A DNA stretch of 64,000 nucleotides from Mixophyes australis (lineage: Eukaryota; Chordata; Amphibia; Anura; Limnodynastidae). Below the pieces are notes generated by a model, which had not been told where the DNA came from, searched no databases, and worked only from the letters and a program-made list of their open reading frames with translations. The translations under genes were made by a program, and so were the position numbers. Shown here in pieces: positions 41,510 to 52,418 of this stretch. The stretch covers positions 5,445,934 to 5,509,933 of the forward strand of contig JAVHZZ010000008.1 of assembly GCA_036250195.1 (NCBI GenBank), written 5' to 3'. How positions within the stretch are numbered: the first letter of the stretch is position 1; each line of letters begins with the position of its first letter.

Positions 41510-42166
41510 TTAGATGAGGTTGGACAGACTGGAGGTCGTGTTCTGCCGCTGGGTCATTTGCCCAGAGATGGAGAATACACTGATGTTCCTAGGGTGGAAG
41601 CGGCTGTTGACACAAGACCTACACAACATCACGATGACAAATATCAAAACACCAACAAGGATAACCAACCCCACGACTACCAGTGCCACTCCCACGTTGT
41701 GCATGGTCACCAGTATGTGGGAGAAGCCTGGAGTCTCTCCAGAGACAGAAATGATGAGAAGGGCAATACCACATGCGAGGATAATGATGGCGCTTACAAG
41801 GAAAACCACTATATCCCACAGGCCGCCACTCTTCAGATTATCGATGTGCTCACGTCTCATGACACAGTGCATGTCCTGGATGGCCGAGCTCAGGAGCTGC
41901 TTCAGTAAAACCAGCAGAGCAAGTATACAGAGAGTCGATCCCACGGCCAGTCTCCATTCTCCTGATTTACTTGTGGTGGTGGAGAGGAGAACAATGCCGC
42001 CGATGCCACATGCCAAAATAAGGACCACGGCCAAGCAGTAGCACATTATCGACTTGACTGGCTCCCTAGTCCACCAGAGTTCTCTGTGTTCCTCCAGGGC
42101 TTCATCCTGCATCCGTCCTTGGTTGGGCGAAGCCCTTGGTGGTGGCAACTCATCCATTTCTGACAT
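41510..42166 (-). CDS. TMEM125: TMEM125, four-helix membrane protein (218 aa)
   Basis: A single uninterrupted coding exon on the minus strand. The protein has membrane helices at about 40-61, 74-95, 117-140 and 157-182, with cytoplasm-type polar ends. Blocks that match human TMEM125 (219 aa) include ELWW, GGIVLLSTTTSKSGEWRLA, LLVLLKQLLSSAIQDM and the C-terminal VFSISGQ...TTSSLSNLI. Length and start (MSE) agree with the human protein. A second Met at residue 4 is a possible alternative start. The biochemical function of TMEM125 is not established; it is mainly an epithelial transmembrane protein. It lies between C1orf210 and CFAP57, as in human, and in the same orientation as CFAP57. Confidence 0.95.
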   Translation of the reverse strand: MSEMDELPPPRASPNQGRMQDEALEEHRELWWTREPVKSIMCYCLAVVLILACGIGGIVLLSTTTSKSGEWRLAVGSTLCILALLVLLKQLLSSAIQDMHCVMRREHIDNLKSGGLWDIVVFLVSAIIILACGIALLIISVSGETPGFSHILVTMHNVGVALVVVGLVILVGVLIFVIVMLCRSCVNSRFHPRNISVFSISGQMTQRQNTTSSLSNLI

Positions 42167-42602
42167 TCTTAAAGATGAGGAATAGAGAGTGTTCGATTTG
42201 GAGAATAGTCAAATTAAAAGCCAATGTCAAGTAGAGTATTCCAATGTGTCAGACATGATCAAGGAGTAGAAGTTTGTGAGATTATAAAGCACAGTCTTGG
42301 GGTAATATGTCTATAGGACGTTTCATGTTCCAGGCTCCTGAAGACTCACCCCAAGCAGGAGAATCAGGGGTTTTGCATTGGCAGATAATCATTAAGCAGA
42401 GATAGAGATCTGGCAGATACAGTTCATGGACACAATGACAGGAAGACGAAGGAGGACACAAGTGTCACCTAAAGACGTCAACGATTCTACGTCTTCGTGG
42501 TTACAAATTCCTTAGAATTTTTTCCTGTTGATGTAGAGCAACTTGTTTCTGATTGACGACCATTAGTGGGAACTCCCTTCAACGTTCAAAGTTTAATGTC
42601 AC
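42167..42602 (-). other. Probable TMEM125 5' UTR part of the coding exon
   Basis: On the minus strand a candidate acceptor (TTTTGTGTTTTTAG) ends at 42603, so the coding exon may begin at 42602. The coding frame's ATG is preceded by several short upstream frames. Exact exon limits are uncertain. Confidence 0.3.
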
Positions 42603-42923
42603 CTAAAAACACAAAAGATGAATGAATTAGTGTTTGTGTAAATATTCTGTATATACAGTGGGGCCTATGTACCAGGAACATACTATTTACAGGTATGTAA
42701 CTACTTTCTTGTAGAACTTATTCTAGTTTTGAGAAATTTTATCTTTGAGAAATACATAACTAAAACTTGTCCTACTGCTCTGTCCAGATGTACTTTGATG
42801 GATTAGGATAAGGAGCACTAACAGACAGAAACATGAGACTGGTTGCTTTAGGGAAAGGAGTCTTAGAGCCTTGCAATTATAATGTGTTACATTTCACAAT
42901 CTGGTAATATATAAATTGCACAC

Positions 42924-43698
42924 AAGTTTCTTAACATTTTTTTTTATTTATTTTTTATTGAAAGCCTGGGAACGTGCAATCAAAAACCCAAAGTGCCCAA
43001 AAAAGGTGTAAAACCATAAAAAAGTGCACAAGGGGTACGGTACTGGCCCCTTCTTTAAAAAGAAAGGGCCCTGGTCCCCGACCCCCGGAACCAAAAAGGT
43101 CCCTTAGGGGGCAAGGGTCTTCAGACCCCCTTCGCTGCGAGGCTAGGGGGGTCCCTTTAGCCCCTGGGATCCACCGAAGCTTCACCCAGGGCTTAACAAC
43201 TAGTACACCCCCTAAGGGGAGGACCAACGTGGGTGTTCAGGGAGGCTGGAGCCTAAGGGCCACACAACCTCCCCTAGATCGTCTCGGGGACAGGAGCCCA
43301 AAAAGGGCCTATCCGTACCCAATAAAATCCAGAAACGTGAACACAAAAGAAAAAGTGACAAACGTGAAGAAAAATAAATAGTGCCGAGTGGGTACGGCCC
43401 CAGCCTAATGGCTGGGCTTGGTATAAAAAATTTTCTCGCCCAGCCATAAGGCCGTGGCAAAGAATAGAGCGAGTGCTTAAAAGAAAGTGGTCAAAAGTGC
43501 ATGGGTGCCAATCTAATCACGTGTTTAAGGTGCTATGACCAGTGATTTATGGCACCCCCGGGGTCGCCACTCCCGGAGGCACATTTGTCCCAGGCTTTCA
43601 AAGCAGCAATCCCAGCCCCTGGCCAGAGGACCAAGTGCAGCTCTGCCACAACTGCACTTGATCTTAGCCAAAAGGCCGAGAAGCGAAGAAGTTTCTTA
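42924..43698 (-). mobile_element. U2 snRNA-headed SINE-like retroposon, copy 1
   Basis: On the minus strand the element (about 43688 down to 42934, 755 bp) starts CGCTTCTCGGCCTTTTGGCT and continues AAGATCAAGTG, identical to the 5' end of vertebrate U2 snRNA. It then departs from U2 into an unrelated GC-rich body and ends in an A-rich tail (T-run at 42937-42957 on the plus strand). AAGTTTCTTA occurs at both flanks (42924-42933 and 43689-43698), a 10-bp target-site duplication. A module at about 43060-43145 is shared with the copy at 53998-54702. The U2 internal Sm site and 3' stem-loops are missing, so it is not a U2 gene. LINE-mediated retroposition is inferred from the tail and duplication. 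Confidence 0.85.
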
Positions 43699-43984
43699 CC
43701 ATTAGTCCACTTGATTTTAGAGTATTTAATTTCAAAGGGAAAAATAGTGACAACCCCCCAGCCCCAATATAACATTACTGGAACATCACATTATCAGACC
43801 TTCCAAAACAGCTTAGGGTGATGTCAGATGGGAGCTTTGAATGCGACTGCTTTACCAGCCAGAAACGAGTTCGATTTCATAGCATTGGATAGGTGTCCAC
43901 ATATTAAAGTCAAGAGGAAACCACTTCACTGTCGGTCAGGAGCGATTCCGCCGTAAAGATGATTCATACAACCATTAATCGTTT
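43699..43984. other. Short unique interval
   Basis: No feature recognised between the U2-headed element and the next LINE fragment. Confidence 0.4.
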
Positions 43985-44815
43985 CCATGTGCATACCCTA
44001 CCCCCGTCTCGCCCCTCTTCGGTCTATCCTCAACGCCGCTGCGCCCCTTATGTTCCTCTCTTGCGCTCTCTCTCTGCTGTCCCTAGCTTTGCCAATCACT
44101 ACACTTGCTCTATGTCTCCCACAGCTACAAATCCCTCCGGCACCCCTCCTCCCCCTACATCGCCAACCTCGTCTGTACCCACCCTCCTCTGCACCATCCA
44201 CCAATGTCCACCACCTAACTACCACACAGATTATCTCCAGGACTTCGCCCGGGCTGCTCCTCAGCTTTGGAACGTTCTCCCACGCCCTATCAGATTATTT
44301 ACTACTCTCCAAGGCTTTAATTGTGCCTTCAAAAGTCATCTCAGCCACTCAAGTCTATCAACCAAACTCCTTACCCCTCTGCCTCTGCTATAATCTCCAC
44401 TCCCCCACTCAGTGCCCCTCAGTGCTACCCTCTAGGATGTAAGCTCATGGGATCAGGGCCCTCTTTGCTTGTGTCCTCTTTCCTACCATTGCGCCTCTTG
44501 TTCTGTCTCTCCAGCCCTGTTTCTCGAGCCCCTGCGCCTGGGTACGGGCCTATGAGACGAGGGCGCTACTTCTCCCTTATGGTCGCTGCCTTGTCAGTAG
44601 CGGGATCTGCAATTCTATGTTCTCTGTTTATTCTCTGCTATCTCTTGTTGACTGGTCATTGCAGAATTTTATATTGTGTAATTATGTATTATTGGTAGCT
44701 GTCTGTGGATGGTGTAACACTGTTACATGTGTACTTTGTACCCCTGTGTACGGCACTGCGGACGTTTTGTGGCACCTTATAAATAAAAGACCATGCTAAG
44801 AATGATAATAGAATA
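43985..44815 (+). mobile_element. L2-like LINE 3' end, divergent subfamily
   Basis: Several frames together give the end of the RT (CIPYPRLAPLRSILNAAAPL-type block, then DFARAAPQLWNVLPRPIRLF at about 44238-44300). A 3' UTR with AGGATGTAAGCTCATGGGAT and TGTGTACGGCACTGCGGACG follows, ending in an AATAAA-like run and ATAATAG. The frame is broken repeatedly. The tail resembles those at 33535-33885 and 60925-61062 rather than the one at 52000-52178, so two LINE subfamilies are present. Confidence 0.75.
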
Positions 44816-45454
44816 CATCACCCATCAGCTCAGGATAGATCATGTACTAGCAATGCCCTCGTCTGACACCAGCCCTCATGTGTACTGCAGGAATCTGGGT
44901 AACGTCTTTCAGCAAAGACTATATATAAAAGGTTTCCATACACACAAGGCACAAACACTTCACCGGGGTGTAAGTAATGTGAAACTTTGAAATGCATGTA
45001 GCAAAGAGGGTGTGTTGATACAAAGTGACACAAATCACATGTTAAATATATCATCTATGTAAGGAATGTCTATAAAAAGTCATAAACCAGTGGCAATAAA
45101 AACAGCACATTTACTTAAAGGTACAACCCCACCAAGAATTGTTATTTTTTTTCCCCATTAAACAGCAGCTTTGTACCACTTTAATCAAAAGCTGAAGCAG
45201 GTAGTAAATTTCCTGGAAGTTCTCCTATAATTCCCAAAGCAGAATTGCTCAGTGGGGGAGATTTGTATGGCTGTCACTGCAAACAGTGTGTTTCCTGAGC
45301 CAGTCAGTCAGGAAGCTCCTTAGGGTGGGGATTTATGCTGTAAACATTCCAAAGCCTCTCAACTTAGTACATAATGTCATGTGACTGTGGTTGCCATGGT
45401 AATTGTATAAACCTTAGCATAAAGTTGTCTAAATTCTAAAGTAAAAAAAAATAC
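44816..45454. other. No recognised feature
   Basis: Intergenic or intronic DNA of the TMEM125 upstream region; nothing recognised. Confidence 0.4.
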
Positions 45455-45580
45455 TGGTAAGTACATTAATCTCAGATAAAATATGTGTGTTGTGGGAGGA
45501 AATTTAGACTGTAAGCTCCACTGTAGTGGTGACCGATGCGAATGAGTAAAGATTCTGTGTAAAGCGTTGTGTAATACAAG
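45455..45580 (+). mobile_element. V-SINE tail fragment
   Basis: The words GTGGGAGGAAATTTAGACTG and TGTAAGCTCCACTGTAGTGG resemble the 3' part of older V-SINEs. Head and core are missing. Confidence 0.4.
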
Positions 45581-45663
45581 TTAACCCGTGCATGATACTC
45601 ATGCATTCTAGTCAAATCAAGCTACTTAAGGTGTTAAAAAGGTTCTTGTCATGCATTTGGGCC

Positions 45664-45772
45664 ATAGCCCAGGCCTCAACCACCAACCACTCCCCACTGT
45701 CACCCCCAGCAACCACCAACCACTCCCCACTGTCACCCCCGGCAACCACCAACCACTCCCAACTGTCACTTC
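45664..45772 (+). repeat. 34-bp tandem repeat, three copies
   Basis: The unit CAACCACCAACCACTCCCCA plus CTGTCACCCCCGG is repeated about three times with few differences. Confidence 0.85.
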
Positions 45773-45939
45773 TCCTTCAAGAAATATATATATTTTTTTA
45801 AAAAATCTTTATAAACACTTTTAACAATTAACAAATTAAATTAACAAATTAAAAACATCTTAGTATACCAAATTTCAGCCCTTTCTGAATTTTTTTCCCA
45901 CACACACTAAGAATTTAGTAGGTCAGTGTATAACTACGC

Positions 45940-45954
45940 CCAGCAGGTGGCGCT
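45940..45954 (+). promoter_or_regulatory. CTCF-like motif
   Basis: CCAGCAGGTGGCGCT matches all 15 positions of the CTCF core. It sits in DNA that may be an old dispersed repeat with a CA-rich end, so it may be repeat-borne. Confidence 0.45.
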
Positions 45955-46177
45955 GCAGCTTGGTTTTATTTTTTCCACACACACACAGACAGACTAACAC
46001 ACGTCACTAGACATTTATATTATAGATATGGTGCTATAAAAAAAAGATAATAATAGTAATAATTCTGAGATTAAGTAGAAAGATATAGACAGGGAAAAGC
46101 ACACACCTGTATATAAGACAGAATTGCATGTATACACAGAAATAGACATAGACATATACACAGGGATAGACCCACTG

Positions 46178-46491
46178 GACCTGATTCATTAAGGAAAGTA
46201 AGTCAAAAAAAGGAGTAAGTTTTCGGCTGGACAAAACCATGTTACAATGCAAGGGGTGCAAATTAGTTTATTATTTTGCACATAACATAAACATTGGCTG
46301 TTTTTTCATCTAGCACAGAAATACTTGATAGCTTATGCATACACTGAAATTTAAAGTTGATCTAGGACATGTCCTACCCCAACAATAAATCTGCCATCAA
46401 ATTTTAAATTTACCTCCCCCTCCAATGCAACATGGTTTTGCAAAGTCTCATTTATTTTGCTTTCTTTTCCTTAATGAATCAGGCCCATAGA
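46178..46491 (+). mobile_element. MITE family E
   Basis: Intact ends GACCTGATTCATTAAGGAAA and TTCCTTAATGAATCAGGCCC. The interior matches 10198-10512 closely (AACCATGTTACAATGCAAGG, TTGATCTAGGACATGTCCTA). Confidence 0.85.
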
Positions 46492-46923
46492 CACGAGGGT
46501 GTACATATGAACAGTAGACACAATCACATGTATACACAGGGATAGGTAAATAGTTTTACAGAGGGGGATACATAGGAATACACAGAGGTGGACACACATA
46601 TATGTATGCACAAGGTGAGACAAACAAAGATACACACAGGTAGACATGTTTACACACATATACACAGGAGTACACACAATGACACACAGTCACACAAAAC
46701 AATGATCGATTGGCTGAATAACAGAACTTACAGTTGACAGGTAACTTGGACATGACAAGGAAGTAACTACAGACCTCCGCTCTGAGAGTGGTATTTGTAT
46801 ACAGTAAGCAGAACACTCTGACACCCCCCCCCCCCCCTTACTTCTGTGTTGTGTGTTTTATGTCCTTCTGCCCCTGATACTAGTAATGTGCTATAATACT
46901 CTAGTACTCTGCACGTTCCTTAC
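46492..46923. other. Intron-like DNA with CA/ACAG-rich tract and poly-C
   Basis: Degenerate ACACA/ATAGACA words occur at 46495-46700, with a poly-C run at 46825-46839. No exon recognised. Confidence 0.4.
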
Positions 46924-47200
46924 CTGCCCTGGGAGCTGCTAGGTGAGAGCGCACAGGCGATGTATGAGACATCCCAGCAGAATAGAGCACTGGCTGCTGC
47001 TGGTGAGACAGCTAGAGCGCAGGAGAGTGCACGGAGTGCTCTGTCCTCTCTCATTGCTGTCACAGAATGTGACTCTTGTCACCAGCTGCTCTCCCTGTCA
47101 CCAAGTTACTCTGCCTGCAGCCTCACAAAGGCGGGGAGGAGCGGATGGTAACCCTTCACATGCTGGGGCAGGATATAGCACATTGCAGGATATAGAGTGT
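46924..47200 (-). promoter_or_regulatory. Candidate TMEM125 proximal promoter and 5' UTR exon
   Basis: On the minus strand, a GC-elevated unique block ends in CCCAGGGCAG followed by the donor GTAAGG (46923 downward). It lies 4.8 kb upstream of the TMEM125 coding exon, in the right orientation. No TATA box is obvious. It may be an alternative first exon to the one at 55782. Confidence 0.35.
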
Positions 47201-47397
47201 GAGTGGGAGAGAAAACCTGCAATACAAGTAATACCAGAGGGATGGGGAGAGGGTTGGGAACAGTCCTGGGAATAATCCACAGCTCCCGACTGTCCCACTT
47301 ATGGACACTAAGCCCCTCTTCCTCCTTTCTGCCTATATAGAGAAACTCCTTCGCTGACTCCCAGAAGTCGGCAATTAGCTCACAAGTCCCCAGTCAG

Positions 47398-47438
<41 letters not shown>

Positions 47439-47439
47439 G
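47398..47439. repeat. (ATT)n microsatellite
   Basis: Thirteen to fourteen ATT units. Confidence 0.95.
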
Positions 47440-47869
47440 TTTTACTAATGTTTGGTTCCTGTAGCTTAGCACAGTAAGGGGCATTTTTGATACATTGTAG
47501 CCTAAAGTCTGCAGAGGTGAATGCTTGACAAAAATGTATCTAATTCTAACAAATCCTTGGGCTCCTCCAGAGAAGAATTTTGCAACATAGAAACAGTGCA
47601 GGATAAAGATCTGTTTATATAGGTGCTGAAGAGAATGTAAGAAAACCACAGAAAAATATAATTTTCAATCACTATTTCCTCAATGTAATCTTTAAAGTAA
47701 TTAAATGACAAAACAAAGTTACAAAAACTATTATTTTTCTTTGCAATGCTGATTTTTTTTTTTACTGACCTTGTATATGGCTTATCTTTAGTTTATTTAA
47801 AACATTAATTAAGTATTTATGCATTAAAAATAAATAAAGCATTTTTAAAATTATTTTGTTCTTTTATGC

Positions 47870-48090
47870 GACAATGGGAGAGATGATGGGGGGCGAGTGG
47901 GGGTGGAATAACATGACAAGGAGAGAATGGGGGCATATGTGACAAGGGCAGACTGGAGGGGTGGCATATGTGACAAGGGCAAGGTGCGGGGGCATATGTG
48001 AAAAGGGACAGACGGGGGGTAAATATGACAAGGGGAGTGTGGGGGTGCATATGTAACAAAGGGAGATTGGGGCAAATAATTTGTGACCAA
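47870..48090. repeat. Imperfect ~33-bp tandem repeat
   Basis: Five to six degenerate copies of a GGGGGCATATGTGACAAGGG plus AGACTGG type unit. Confidence 0.7.
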
Positions 48091-48169
48091 TGAAGATGGG
48101 GTAGGACCACGCAAATCCTCACTACCTGTGAAATGTACATTATGCTGCTCACCATGCCCCTGTGTGCCG

Positions 48170-48560
48170 CATAATGTACAGGGTGGGTGCCCATAGTGTA
48201 CTCGGTGGTAATCGCTTTAACGCTACCGGGAATTCCAACAACAACGCAACTTACATCTAGGTTAATTTAAAGCAGCAATGTCTGGACCCCGCAAGTATTT
48301 AAACACTTAACCTGAGGGGTCCACACATTGCTGCTTTAAATAAACATACACGTAAGTCGCCATGACGTCACACTGAAGTGCCAGAGACCTGTGTCTTCGC
48401 CATCAGTTCCTGTCATCATGACGGTGCCATCGAACATCTGGACCTTCGGTTTTCAGGTAATTCTGTTTTTATTGAATTCGTTTTTGTAGCCAATCAGATT
48501 TTTTTTGTAGGTATGAACGTTGTCGGAATTCTCAGCAGCGTTAAACCGCACCCAACCCAG
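48170..48560. repeat. Palindrome-containing repeat-like block
   Basis: AATTTAAAGCAGCAATGTCT and GGACCCC (48258-48283) are inverted at 48317-48342 (GGGGTCCACACATTGCTGCT). This gives an approximately 80-bp hairpin followed by direct CATCATGACGGTGCCAT-type sequence. Probably a MITE core; no second copy seen here. Confidence 0.5.
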
Positions 48561-50165
48561 TGTACGTAGAGCACAATGCCCCAGATCACTTTAATCCACC
48601 ACCACTTGTATCCCCTAAAATCCAACCCTACAACAGATCTCGATTTCAGTATTTCAGAAACTGACTGCTAGATTCCAGGTTTCCCATCCCGTCCACCCAG
48701 TCACATCAAGGACCTACATTTTATCCCAGCTTGGCGGATCTGTGTTTGCTTCCATCAGCTGTATTTTACTTATTGTTCCCCTAATGGGTGATGGAAGAGA
48801 ACACAGACCTACCAAGCTGCGGTAAGTCATCCCCTTAATCTGCTGATCATGTTCTACCATCTTCTGTGACTTGTACCAACTTCAGATCATCATCCTGCGT
48901 CTGTCACCCTGTTCCTATTCTGATCCTTATTTCAGGACCTCTCCCCCCTTCACACCTCCAAACCCTCCTCAAGCGTCCTCGAGTAAGTGAAATCGTTAAG
49001 TACACACTGTTTATGGTCCCTGCTCTGCACTTTGATCCTTATGCTCAAGGTTTATATATAACCTAAACTCTCACCTACTGTTCTGTTTGTTTCCTTGTAA
49101 TGACGTCGGAATCTGCTTTGGGCAGAGACATCTATTGTGCCTTCTACACCTGTCTCTTTTGTTTTTTAATAGCTTTAAGTTTTATATATAAACAGCATTT
49201 AAGAGAAATATTCTTAGCAAAGGCGAGCGTAGTTATTAAACGTTTCCACTGGTAAGTCAAGTGGTTACATGCTTATCCAAAATCTTTTGGAGAGACAATG
49301 AAAGTAAAGTTCTTGTGGCATTTTCTCCATAGTAATCTCTACTATTGTGATATGTGCAATATAATGAACAAATTGAGAAAGGTAAAAGTATATAGGGAAA
49401 TGTCCCTCATCCTCCAGGGGATGAGAAGTTGATGGGGGGAAAGTGGGATGGCGGAGAAGGGGGGGGGGGGGTGATAGCCCTCTATCCAGCCACTTCTCTG
49501 TGCCCACCAATAAGTTTAGATCCCACTCAGGTTCATGACATGCCAAATAGAACAAATCTGATGTATTATATAAATAAACAATGGCTTTGTAAGATTTGTT
49601 GAGTATATACAGTGACGCCTGAAAAATGAAAACTTTCCAAGAGCCCCTTTCAGTTGACCAAACAAAATAACTTGAATTTGGAAGGATTGGTAGAATGATG
49701 AATGAGATAACTGAAATTCCTCCTATAAATCAGCCAAGGCTAATCTAACAAACGTTGTACTCTATCACTTCCACCTTCTACCCAAGATGGGTAAGGGAAT
49801 ATAGGAGCCTGGGGGAGGGTTATTGTGCCAAGACCTCTGATAATTGTGTCCCAAATTTCCAATGTAAATATAGCGTGGCTGAACATATTGAGATAACTTC
49901 AATTAATTGGGGAGCCAGAATAAAGAGAGAAAATCCCTTTCTATATACTCCCAGCGCTTGGTCATTGGAGACAAAAAGATATAGGATTTCTTTGTTTTAT
50001 AATGCTGAAAAGGTCAATTAATTGCTGACCGAGCAGAACCAAAGCCGTAAATGTTATGTTCAATATCATACTTTATCTAGAACTTGAATTAATTAGTCGT
50101 CTGCTAGCCGCAGAATAGGTATAACGCCTCTGGGCCATATGTAAGTCTTTCTACACTTCCTAAAG
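48561..50165. other. No recognised gene
   Basis: Intergenic or intronic DNA with a poly-G run near 49460. The minus-strand frame at 49265-49555 ends in transposon-like sequence I cannot assign. Confidence 0.4.
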
Positions 50166-50167
50166 GT

Positions 50168-50872
50168 TTTGAATCCTACCCCATTCATACTGCACCAAAA
50201 TCCCGGGTTTTTGCCGGGGCGAGCTCAAACGACCCGGGTCTTGGTGCAGTATGAATGGTACAAGTCAAAATCCCGGGTCTAAAAACCCGGGATTTATCGA
50301 GGGGTAATTACCGGGTCGGACCCGGGTTGCCTGCACTATGAATGGTGCAACCCGGGTTTTTCAACCCGGGTTGCACAGAAAACAAGCTGATTGGCTGTCT
50401 GCCTGTCTCTGGAGGATTTGGAATTAGGCATTTCTCATTCATTTTATGCTTTCCATTAATTTTCCATCTAGAAGTCTAGTCTTTTGGGGTAATCATTGAA
50501 ATATGCAATGCCTAGCTTTAAAAGCTCCTACAACCTTCCCTTAAATATATGTTTCCCAGTCTCTTTATGCCTTTCAGAAAGCCCTCCTAGACTAGTACGA
50601 CTAAATATATAAGCCAATTGGAGGTATCCTTTATTTATTATTGTATTATTATATTGTGTATCACCATTTTTCAGCCAATGAAAACTGCTCTGGTGATGAC
50701 TCCCACAAATTGCCAGGGCACAGACTTGTGCAGTATGAATGGGGTCAACCCGGGAAATTCCTGGGTCCGAGGTGCAGTATGAATGGTGTTTCTGAGCTGG
50801 GACGCTCCGAGCCCCGGCAAAAACCCGGCTTGAAAAACCCGGGATATTGCCGGGGCGGCAGTATGAAAGTGG
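50168..50872. mobile_element. CCCGGG-rich foldback element
   Basis: About 700 bp whose left (50172-50380) and right (50735-50870) ends are built of alternating CCCGGGTT/AACCCGGG words and CATTCATACTGCACC / GGTGCAGTATGAATGG units in both orientations. This gives multiple nested hairpins. The centre (50390-50735) is ordinary AT-rich DNA. It has no open frame. This is the architecture of a foldback or complex-TIR DNA transposon. Confidence 0.75.
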
Positions 50873-51235
50873 TATTATTAGAGCAGGATATGAAACCCTG
50901 AGAATTCAGCAACATGACCTTAGTTATTGGAGGATCCATTTGAACGCCTGCAGCTGAAACAATGTGAACTGATCTGATATATTTTCAGATTTGCACAGTC
51001 CAAACTCAATTCCTGTTTTTTGCAAATAAAATTGTTTCAATGTATGAAATGTATGAAAGATTCTAAGACAAAGAGCAAGTTATCCGAGAACCATCCAAAT
51101 ATACAACGAAGAACTGATTTAGAATATCTCAGAATATGTTATTTACTAGGTGTTGGGAAGTAGCAGGTTGAGTGCCAAGACCAAAAAGCATTACTGTATA
51201 TCCAAAGTATCCATATCTATTTCTAAACAGAGATG

Positions 51236-51312
51236 GGCAGCTTGGTGGCACAGTGGTTAGCATTGCTACCTCACAGCGCTGGGGTCATGAGTTTGATTCC
51301 CAATCCTTATGA
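51236..51312 (+). mobile_element. V-SINE head fragment
   Basis: CTTGGTGGCACAGTGGTTAG and GGGGTCATGAGTTTGATTCC only; similarity stops after the box-B-like motif. Confidence 0.7.
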
Positions 51313-51446
51313 ACGCTATAAGCTCACATTTTCTCAAATAAATAAGGTCTATGTTTTTGAGAATGACCTTTAATGATTTGAAGGAAGTTTTCCATTTTGG
51401 GATTACCAGATCTGCAAATAATCCCAAATGGAAAATCAGGTGAAAT

Positions 51447-52178
51447 TAACACATTAGCACGCAGCAGATAGATTGATTTGCCTTGGAAACAGTTCTTCCT
51501 CTGCTGAGCCATTCTGTCAGTCTCTACATAGGCTGCCTGTTTTTCAACGAATCCAATATAAAATTCTTCTGCTAACATACAAGGCCGTCAACAAAATTGC
51601 ACCGACATACATCTCCTCACTTGTCTCAAAATATCTCCCTACTCGGCACCTCCGTTCTGCACAAGATCTACGTCTCTCTTCCACTCTCATCACATCCTCC
51701 CATTCTCGGTTACAGGACTTTTTTCGGGCTGCACCCACTTTGTGGAATTCCCTCCCTCGCACAGTAAGACTTTCCTCTAGTCTTCAAACCTTCAAGCGTT
51801 CTCTGAAAACCACCTCTTCAGACAAGCTTATGATATTCCTCAACCACCCTCTTACCCTCCCTAGGTTACCCTATTACCACCCTCTACATAGCTAACACAA
51901 GACAACAACCCTCTGACCAACATTGGCACACACACAGCCCACTCAGTACTTTTACCTTTGCATTCTAGCTGGTTCAATGTGCAATATGATGTAGCACATG
52001 CCCTTGTGTTTCTAACTCCCATTGTCCCATAGATTGTAAGCTTTCGAGCAGGGTTCTCTTACCTCTCTGTCTGTATGTATTACCCAGTATTGTCTTATAA
52101 ATGTTTGTTCCCAATTGTAAAGCGCTACGGAATTTGCTGGCGCTATATAAATAAATGTTGATGATGACGATGATGATA
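51447..52178 (+). mobile_element. L2 LINE, 5'-truncated, with intact 3' tail
   Basis: The frame runs from a CAGRLICLGN block through LHRLPVFQRIQYKILLLTYK, RHLRSAQDLRLSSTLITSSH and FFRAAPTLWNSLPRTVRL to a stop near 51895. A 3' UTR follows, ending GCGCTATATAAATAAATG and an (ATG)n-like tail. It is the best-preserved L2 3' end in the window. Its last 50 bp are shared with the V-SINEs, identifying the likely LINE partner. Truncation begins just after the RT palm. Confidence 0.9.
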
Positions 52179-52418
52179 AAGTCAGACAAGGTTCCCTAAA
52201 ACGATTGGTCAGAATGAGATGGGAATTTTTTGGAATTACATTTCTATTCCTTTTTGTGTTGCACACAATTTAAGGCAATAAAGTGAACCTATTGGTCATA
52301 CCGCTGTCACTGGGAGATACCCAGGTATATTACAGGTCTACATCTAGAAAGTGTCCCTAATGGGTTAGGGCTCATATTGTTCTTGTATATGATACATTAT
52401 AGAGCTGTACATGGTGGG

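Noticed and set aside
41514..42041. 175-codon plus-strand open frame
   Set aside because: Antisense shadow of the TMEM125 coding exon; the sense frame gives the conserved protein.
43651..43688. A functional U2 snRNA gene
   Set aside because: Only the first ~35 nt match U2; the branch-site region, Sm site and 3' stem-loops are absent, and the element ends in an A tail with target duplications.
51473..51895. 140-codon open frame that looks protein-like
   Set aside because: It is the C-terminal end of an L2 LINE reverse transcriptase, not a host gene.
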